Positions 6,320 through 11,785 of a stretch of DNA of 11,785 nucleotides are shown here, piece by piece (position 1 is the first letter of the stretch; every line of letters starts with the position of its first letter). The stretch is from Bacteroidota bacterium (lineage in GTDB: Bacteria > Bacteroidota > Bacteroidia > Chitinophagales > Chitinophagaceae): NCBI GenBank assembly GCA_023426425.1, contig JAFAAT010000302.1, positions 1 to 11,785 of the forward strand, read 5' to 3'. A model generated the notes under the pieces. That model was not told the origin of the DNA. It saw only the letters and a program-made list of their open reading frames with translations, and did not search any database. The position numbers were made by a program, and so were the translations under genes.

Positions 6320-9300
6320 ATGCATAGAATACTCAAACTAGTCGCTTTCTGTTTGTTATTGATCCCTGTAAATATATCAGCACAGGATATGATGGTATGG
6401 ATAGAAAATAAAGGGCAGCTACACCATCCGGATGGTACGCCAGCCAATGAAGTGTTCTACTATGCGCAACTTAGCGGACTCGATCTTTTCCTGACGCGTG
6501 ACGGGTTAAGTTATGTTGTGAAAGAAAGGAAAAAAAAGGAGCAGAAGATAAAGGGTGAGGAACGCAGGAAGGAAAGCGACCGTTTTATGAAGATTGCGTC
6601 GGTGCCATACCATCGGTTTGATCTGAAGCTGGAAGGTGGCAATATCGACCCTGCAAGAGGTGTTTACGAGCAAAGGAAACAAGGCGTACTGCATCTTTGG
6701 GATGTGCCGGGTCGCCCGGAAGGGATACGGGATATTAAAGAGTATGACCACATCTTGTTGAGGGATGTGTATCCGGGGATAGATTGGGCCTTGTACTTCA
6801 GAGAGACGGCGCAGAGGACAAGGACATTTAAGCATGAGTTTATCGTTCATCCCGGTGCGGATCCTTCTGCTATAAGGATGCACATTGAAGGTTCGCAGCT
6901 GGATGTGAATGAAGATCAGTTGCTGGTAAGAACGCAACTTGGGGAGGTCAATCTGGGCAAGCTGCTGACTTTGCAGGAAGGGGAAGAAGTTGAATCATCG
7001 TATGTGTACGACGGTAAGACCATTTCGCATAAACTTGCAAAATACAACCGAAGCAAGGAACTGGTAATTGACCCCGAATTGATCTGGAGTACCTACTATG
7101 GAGGAACATTCCTGGATGGGCCAGAGGCTGTAGGTATAGACGCGCAGGGCAATCAATATGTCGCTGGGTACACTTCGGCGGTGCCCGGGGCCTTTCCGCT
7201 TCAGCCCGGGCCTGGCTACTATGATGCAGTAAGCTCGTTGGGATTCCTGCTTAAGTTCAATGCAGATGGCGCGCGTGTGTATGCTACATTTTATGGAATG
7301 CTTGTTCGCGATCTTGACATAGACAGTGCCCAGAATGTGGTCGTAGTCGGCTACGCGGGTGGCGGAAACCCAAGCCTGTTTCAGCATCTGCCGGGAGCAT
7401 ACAACCAGAACATCGGAACAGGTGAAGAAGGAATAATCGCGAAATTCGATAGTGCGGGAAATCGTTTGTGGTGTACAGCTTTTGGCGGTGGGGGTGAAGA
7501 CAGAATATATACCGCCGCATTTGATCAGCATCAGCATCTGTATGTCGCAGGCTTTACTCAGTCCGGAAACTTCCCTTTGCAATCCCTGCCAGGTGCTTAC
7601 AATCAGAATAACATAGGGGGCGGCAAGGATATATTTATTGCACGCTTCAATGAGCAGGGGGCGCTGCTGTGGTCTACGTTTGTTGGTGGTGCGGGAGTTG
7701 AAGAAGCTTTTGATATCCGCATAGACAAAGTGAACCGACCATACCTGGTCGGGTACACGTTTTCGCAAAACTTTCCATTGCAACCATCGCCGGGCGCATA
7801 CTATGATTCGCAGCTTACGGGTGGTGGCAGTAAGGGCTTTATCACTCGTTTTGGCACCAATGGCACACTGGAATGGTCCACATTGTTCGGGAGCAGTGGT
7901 GGAGCAGATAGTTATGATCCAAACCAGGTGGCGGATGTTGCATTCGACAGTAAGAACAATGTGTATGCAATTGGCAAGGCGCATGGTATAGATCTGCCAT
8001 TGAAGCAAAAAGCTGGTGCGTACTTCAAGCCGAACGGGTCGGGCGACTATGATATGTTCGTCGCACAGTTTAGCGGTTCGGGTGAACAGTTGTGGACGAC
8101 CTATTTTTGAGGATCGGGCAGAGAGCTTGCAATTGCGGGTGGAACGTCTGAAAGTGCTCTTGGTGTGGATTGCAATGATCAGCTTTATGTCGTCGGAAAC
8201 ATTATGGAAGATCCGTTGGAGCTATTCCCCAGAATTCCTTCTACGGAGCCGGGCTCTTTTTTTCAGGGCGTATATACTCCGGGCAATTTGCCCGGCAGAC
8301 CAAGGGATGCATTCATTACAAGGTTTGATACTTCAGGTGCTATTAACTGGAGCACGCTCATTGCGTCTGACGGATACGATATGATCCGGGACATTGCTAT
8401 CCGAAACAATATATTGCTGCTGGCAGGGGAACATAACTGGTCGGGAGGGGCGGTAGTTGGCAAGCCAGGCTCGTATCAACAGGGATATTCGGGCATTGCC
8501 GACGGATGGTTTGATGACGGGACTGTTAAATCCTTTCAGCTATTGCCGCCTGAGCCGAGAAAGCATACAGTCAAATCCTGTGTATTTCCAATACAGCTGG
8601 ACGCGGGCGAAGCAGGAATAAAGAGCTACCAATGGTCGAGTGGCAGTACGTCTGCAGCCATAAATGTGCAAACAGCCGGGATCTATGTGGTACGGAAGCA
8701 GACCTTTGGAGGATGTACCATAGTCGACTCTTTTGACGTGATTGCAGAAAGCGCGCCGCAGACGCCCTTGCTGGCGGAGGAGACTGTGAGTTTTTGTGAG
8801 GGCGATTCTATAGAACTGAACGTATTGCAGACACCTGGTGCAAGTTATCTCTGGAGGCATGGCAGCACGGAGCCAGGTGTAATGGTACATCAGCCAGGCC
8901 TTTACCATGTCTCTGCTTCACTAGGTAATTGTGTAGTGGCAGATAGTGTTTATGTGGAGTTGGCACTACCTCCATCTGTTTTTTTGGGTGTAGATACTCT
9001 AATTTGCACAGGTGAACGTATCTTGCTACAGGTGAAGGATGTGGACGGTAGTTATGCCTGGCAGGACGGAAGTGATAAGTCCAGCTATGAAGTGACTGCA
9101 AAAGGATTGTACTGGGTGGAGGTTACCAGTAGTGTAGGTTGTAAGGCTAGTGATTCGATATTGATAGACGAGACTAACTGCCAGTTGCCTTCACTGCCTT
9201 CAGCATTTTCTCCAAATGGAGATGGGCTAAATGACCTGCTGCGTTTCGTGGGATTGGGTGGTGAGTTTAAGCTGGTGCATCTTTCTGTGTACAACCGCTG

Positions 9301-9463
9301 GGGCGAATTGGTCTTTTACTCAAACAATTTGCACCAGGGCTGGGACGGGAGATTTAAAGGGGTGTTGTGTGAAATAGGGACGTATTATTGCCATTGGGAG
9401 CTTAGCGCTACACGGACTGGTAAAAGGTTCCAGGGAAAGTCTGACGTAACATTGGTACGGTAG
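6320..9463 (+). pseudogene. SBBP-repeat/Ig-like protein with T9SS type B domain, interrupted by in-frame TGA
   Basis: One continuous frame of 1047 positions is cut by TGA at 8108-8110 (codon 597). The ATG at 6320 gives a signal peptide ending NISA before QD; a GTG at 6305 adds five residues. An N-terminal domain with WIENKGQ and GLDLFLTRDG (about 30-245) matches the domain usually found ahead of SBBP repeats. From residue about 255, propeller-like units repeat (WSTYYGG, LWCTAFGGGG, LWSTFVGGAG, EWSTLFGSSG), with PGAY and FPLQ motifs. The stop falls in TTYF-stop-GSGRE, where the repeats predict Gly, so a single GGA to TGA change explains it. Three Ig-like units (SYQWSSGS, SYLWRHGS, SYAWQDGS) follow. 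From about 955, PSAFSPNGDGLNDLL to KSDVTLVR is a gliding-motility/T9SS type B sorting domain. Without readthrough, the product lacks the sorting domain and would stay in the periplasm. A sequencing error at the T run before the stop is possible. Confidence 0.85.
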
Positions 9464-9684
9464 CAGGCTTGGCGCAGAGTGCTGTTTTTCCGTAGTGGGT
9501 AGGGCGCAAGTAGGTATAACGCAGGACGCTGATTGGTCGCAGGTAGGACATTTACTAAGCTTTCGCCAGGGCCAGACTAGCCGTGCGGGCCCTTGTGAAA
9601 GGACTGCTAAAAACGGCTGGATTTCACTGAATAGGTAATCTGTTGGCGCAGCTTTTAAGAAATGGTTAACTACAACAGAAGCCT
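9464..9684. other. Intergenic region before the PAP2 gene
   Basis: These 221 bases hold no supportable gene. I see two copies of CGCARGTAGG (9505-9514 and 9538-9547, differing at one base) and a TTGGCGCAG word near each end. There is no strong hairpin; a 4-bp stem before TTTTT near 9484 is too weak to call a terminator. A promoter for the next gene probably lies here, but I could not identify it. Confidence 0.4.
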
Positions 9685-10518
9685 ATGAAGCAGGTTCTAT
9701 TTTCACTATGCGTGCTATTTACTTTGGCACAAAATTCAGCAGCTCAGACCCGGGACAGTATTGATGCACAACGAGTTATTCCAGACACGCCGAATGTAAA
9801 TCCTTCAGGGTCCAGAATTGTGGATAGTGTCGTACTTGATGTAGTATCGCCCATCCGGCCAAAGGGATTGTCCTGGAAACCCGTCGTTATTCCGACTGCA
9901 ATGATTACTTATGGGGTCCTGGCGACTTCAAACGGCTGGTTGAAGCAGATAAATGAAGAAGCACAGCAGCAGATTTACCTGAACAGGGGCAACCAGGATC
10001 CGATTCATATTGATGACTATACCATTTTTGCCCCGGCAGTAGCGGTCTTCGGCTTGAAGATTGCAGGTGTGCAGGCCAAACACAATTTTGTAGACTGCGG
10101 ACTCTTGTATGCTATGTCGAACGTGATAGCCAACGGGGTTGTGTTTGCCACCAAAGAAATAAGCAATATCGACAGGCCTGATGGTTCGAATGACCTGTCT
10201 TTTCCTTCCGGCCATACCGCAGCGGCCTTTGTGAGTGCGGAGTTTTTGAGGCAGGAGTATAAACATGTCTCACCCTGGATAGGTGCTGCCGGTTATGTGG
10301 TGGCAGCCGGAACTGGTTTTTTGAGGATATATAACAACAAGCACTGGTTTAATGATGTCATTGCCGGTGCCGGCGTGGGAATTCTTTCTACCAGGCTTTC
10401 CTACTATCTCTACCCGAAACTAAAGAACCTCATTATCCGGAAGGCAAGCAGCAGTGTCGCCTTTATGCCGACTTACAACGGGCAGATGGTGGGCTTTGTG
10501 CTTGTCAGCAATTTCTAG
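9685..10518 (+). CDS. Exported PAP2-family phosphatase
   Basis: This 277-residue protein belongs to the type 2 phosphatidic acid phosphatase (PAP2) superfamily. Such enzymes remove phosphate from lipid or isoprenoid phosphates such as phosphatidic acid, undecaprenyl pyrophosphate or lipid A. The whole three-part active site is present: KEISNIDRP (K157, R164, P165), PSGHT (174-178, H177) and R214-x5-H220-x3-D224 in RIYNNKHWFND. A signal peptide ends at SAA before QT (residue 20), and a 40-residue polar linker follows, so the catalytic part faces the periplasm. The last residues (MPTYNGQMVGFVLVSNF) look like a beta-strand ending in Phe, a feature of outer-membrane proteins, so outer-membrane association is possible. 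The substrate cannot be told from sequence. It stands alone between the SBBP gene and a convergent photolyase gene. Confidence 0.9.
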   Translation: MKQVLFSLCVLFTLAQNSAAQTRDSIDAQRVIPDTPNVNPSGSRIVDSVVLDVVSPIRPKGLSWKPVVIPTAMITYGVLATSNGWLKQINEEAQQQIYLNRGNQDPIHIDDYTIFAPAVAVFGLKIAGVQAKHNFVDCGLLYAMSNVIANGVVFATKEISNIDRPDGSNDLSFPSGHTAAAFVSAEFLRQEYKHVSPWIGAAGYVVAAGTGFLRIYNNKHWFNDVIAGAGVGILSTRLSYYLYPKLKNLIIRKASSSVAFMPTYNGQMVGFVLVSNF

Positions 10519-10537
10519 CATTAGCTGATAGTGTGTG

Positions 10538-11785
10538 TTAAGACCTGCGAGTCAAAGCTTCTTTGTACACCTGCAGGCATCGTTCTCTTGCAAACTGGTG
10601 CGCTACAATAGGTGGTGGATATTCGGCGGTGTTTAGTTCAGGAATCCAGCGGCGCTGGTAGATCCCCTGTGGGTCAAAGCGCTGTGCCTGTGTCATGGGG
10701 TTGAAAATGCGGAAATAGGGTGCAGCATCCACACCTGAACCCGCAGCCCATTGCCAGTTGCCAACATTAGACGCCTGGTCGTAATCAAGGAGGTGCTGTG
10801 CGAACCAGGCTTCACCCCAGCGCCAGTCGATTAGAAGGTGTTTGCAAAGGAAGCTGGCCACCAGCATACGCACCCTGTTGTGCATCCACCCAGTAGCTTT
10901 CAGTTCCCTCATACCTGCATCCACCATAGGGTACCCTGTCGTGCCTTCACACCATCTTTGGAATTCCTCTTCATTGTTTCGCCAGTTTACCCAATCATAT
11001 GCAGGTCTGAATGATTGGTGTACTGTGTGGGGGAAATGCCACACGATCATGTTGAAGAAGTCACGCCAGATAAGTTCATTTAAAAGTTTGGGCTGTGCAT
11101 GAGCTGCAAGATGCCGGATAGAGACTTTGCCAAAACGGAGATATGGGCCGAGGCGCGTAGTGCCTGAAAAGGCAGGGAATTCATGGTTGTCTTCATAAGT
11201 GGCGGTAGCAGATTGCAAATCTCCCGGATCGGGAAGTTGAGTGGGATTGTAGCGAAATCCAAGGTCGTCCAGCGCGGGGAATGGCGAGATTCCTTCCTGT
11301 ACGAATGCTGCAGAAGCAGGTGTTTCGAACTCTTGATTGGGAGAGGCTGTGAAACTCTTCAGCCATTTGTTGCTGTAGGGAGTGAATACTGTGTATGGTC
11401 TACCATCGTCCTTCATGATTTCGGTAGTGTCGAAAAGAACATGGTCCTTGTGAAGGTGGAATCGGATGTCGTGTTGTGTCAGCAGCTCTGCGATCTGCTG
11501 GTCTCTTTTGCGCGCAGCAGGTTCATATTCGCGATTGGCGAAGACTGCGCTCACCGGCCAGTCCTCTAGAAGTTGTTTGAAAATAGAAACTGCAGCTCCC
11601 TTACACAGCAGGAGTGCGCTACCTTGATTACGAAGTTCGGCGTCCAGTTCTTTGGCCCAGGCATAGACAAGACTTGCCCGGCGGTCGTCAGATTCCCATG
11701 CATTGGTGAATACTGGGTCAAGGATGAACAGGCATAGTACTGGAAATCCTGAGTTGAGGGCGCTGTGGAGCGCAGCATTATCGTG
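10538..11785 (-). CDS. phrB: Deoxyribodipyrimidine photolyase (5' end outside window)
   Basis: This gene reads leftward and is open to the window edge; 415 residues are visible and roughly the first ten are missing. Photolyases use light and FAD to split UV-induced pyrimidine dimers. The visible part begins HDNAALHSAL, which follows the DLR motif of the N-terminal antenna-binding alpha/beta domain. PVLCLFILDP, DDRR and GSALLLCKG follow. The FAD domain shows TRLGPYLRFG (about 210-219), ELIWRDFF, GYPMVDAGMREL, GWMHNRVRM, the NWQWAAGSG segment (about 343) and DAAPYFRIFNP. NWQWAAGSG contains tryptophans of the usual electron-transfer chain. The layout fits a class I CPD photolyase or close cryptochrome, and antenna use is not decided. 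The GTG at 11554 is internal. The gene converges on PAP2 with 19 bases between the stops and no clear shared terminator. Confidence 0.95.
   Translation of the reverse strand, partial: HDNAALHSALNSGFPVLCLFILDPVFTNAWESDDRRASLVYAWAKELDAELRNQGSALLLCKGAAVSIFKQLLEDWPVSAVFANREYEPAARKRDQQIAELLTQHDIRFHLHKDHVLFDTTEIMKDDGRPYTVFTPYSNKWLKSFTASPNQEFETPASAAFVQEGISPFPALDDLGFRYNPTQLPDPGDLQSATATYEDNHEFPAFSGTTRLGPYLRFGKVSIRHLAAHAQPKLLNELIWRDFFNMIVWHFPHTVHQSFRPAYDWVNWRNNEEEFQRWCEGTTGYPMVDAGMRELKATGWMHNRVRMLVASFLCKHLLIDWRWGEAWFAQHLLDYDQASNVGNWQWAAGSGVDAAPYFRIFNPMTQAQRFDPQGIYQRRWIPELNTAEYPPPIVAHQFARERCLQVYKEALTRRS

Noticed and set aside
6995..8008. Long antisense open frame (337 codons) opposite the SBBP-repeat gene
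   Set aside because: Its translation is rich in Cys, Tyr and Ile with no domain-like pattern, and the plus-strand frame shows clear repeats with motifs. It is a by-product of that gene's codon use.
8108..8110. TGA recoded as glycine or selenocysteine
   Set aside because: TGA ends the gene at 6243 normally, the organism looks like Bacteroidota, the repeats predict Gly not Cys/Sec, and I see no convincing selenocysteine insertion hairpin after it.
8016..8384. Open frame crossing the internal TGA in another plus frame, hinting at a frameshift
   Set aside because: The SBBP repeat pattern continues in the original frame on both sides of the TGA, so no frameshift is needed; the other frame has no repeat motifs.
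8165..9463. Separate gene starting at GTG 8165
   Set aside because: It starts in the middle of an SBBP unit, lacks a signal peptide although it ends in a T9SS domain, and is in frame with the upstream part.
9505..9547. CGCARGTAGG direct repeats as an iteron or regulator array
   Set aside because: Only two copies of a 10-base word, not backed by further copies, symmetry or an associated gene.
9595..9630. GTGAAA...TTTCAC inverted repeat before the PAP2 gene
   Set aside because: Only six pairs with a long unpaired interior and no T-tract; expected by chance.

Overview
The window looks like chromosome from a member of the Bacteroidota, most likely the Chitinophagaceae/Sphingobacteriales side. 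The evidence is two large secreted proteins ending in type IX secretion (T9SS) sorting domains (one type A, one gliding-motility type B), Bacteroidetes-style secreted repeat proteins, and start sites with A-rich leaders rather than strong Shine-Dalgarno motifs. No mobile element, tRNA, rRNA or CRISPR array was seen.

Layout: (1) positions 2-652 hold the 3' end of a glycogen branching enzyme gene (glgB), closed by a strong intrinsic terminator at 672-708. (2) 920-4990 encodes a 1356-residue secreted protein with about 13-14 delta-60-type propeller repeats and a C-terminal T9SS type A domain. (3) 5002-6243 is a compact exosortase cassette: an 82-residue precursor with an N-terminal signal peptide and a C-terminal PID-type sorting tail, a minimal exosortase with the Cys/Arg/His triad, and a four-helix membrane protein whose start overlaps the exosortase end by 20 bases. 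A hairpin separates the precursor gene from the exosortase gene. (4) 6320-9463 is one long reading frame for an SBBP-repeat, Ig-like, T9SS type B protein. It is cut by an in-frame TGA at 8108-8110 where the repeat pattern predicts glycine. A CRP/FNR-like palindrome lies just upstream. (5) 9685-10518 encodes an exported PAP2-family phosphatase. (6) 10538-11785, on the minus strand and convergent with PAP2, is a DNA photolyase gene whose start lies beyond the window.

How the parts may work together: regions 2-4 are devoted to the cell surface. Two large adhesin-like propeller proteins would leave through T9SS. Between them, a dedicated exosortase appears to process a tiny glycine-rich peptide precursor encoded next to it. 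The precursor-plus-enzyme-plus-membrane-protein cassette is the most unusual part of the window. The function of the released or anchored peptide, about 25 residues long, cannot be read from the sequence. The flanking glgB and photolyase genes are ordinary housekeeping or stress genes.
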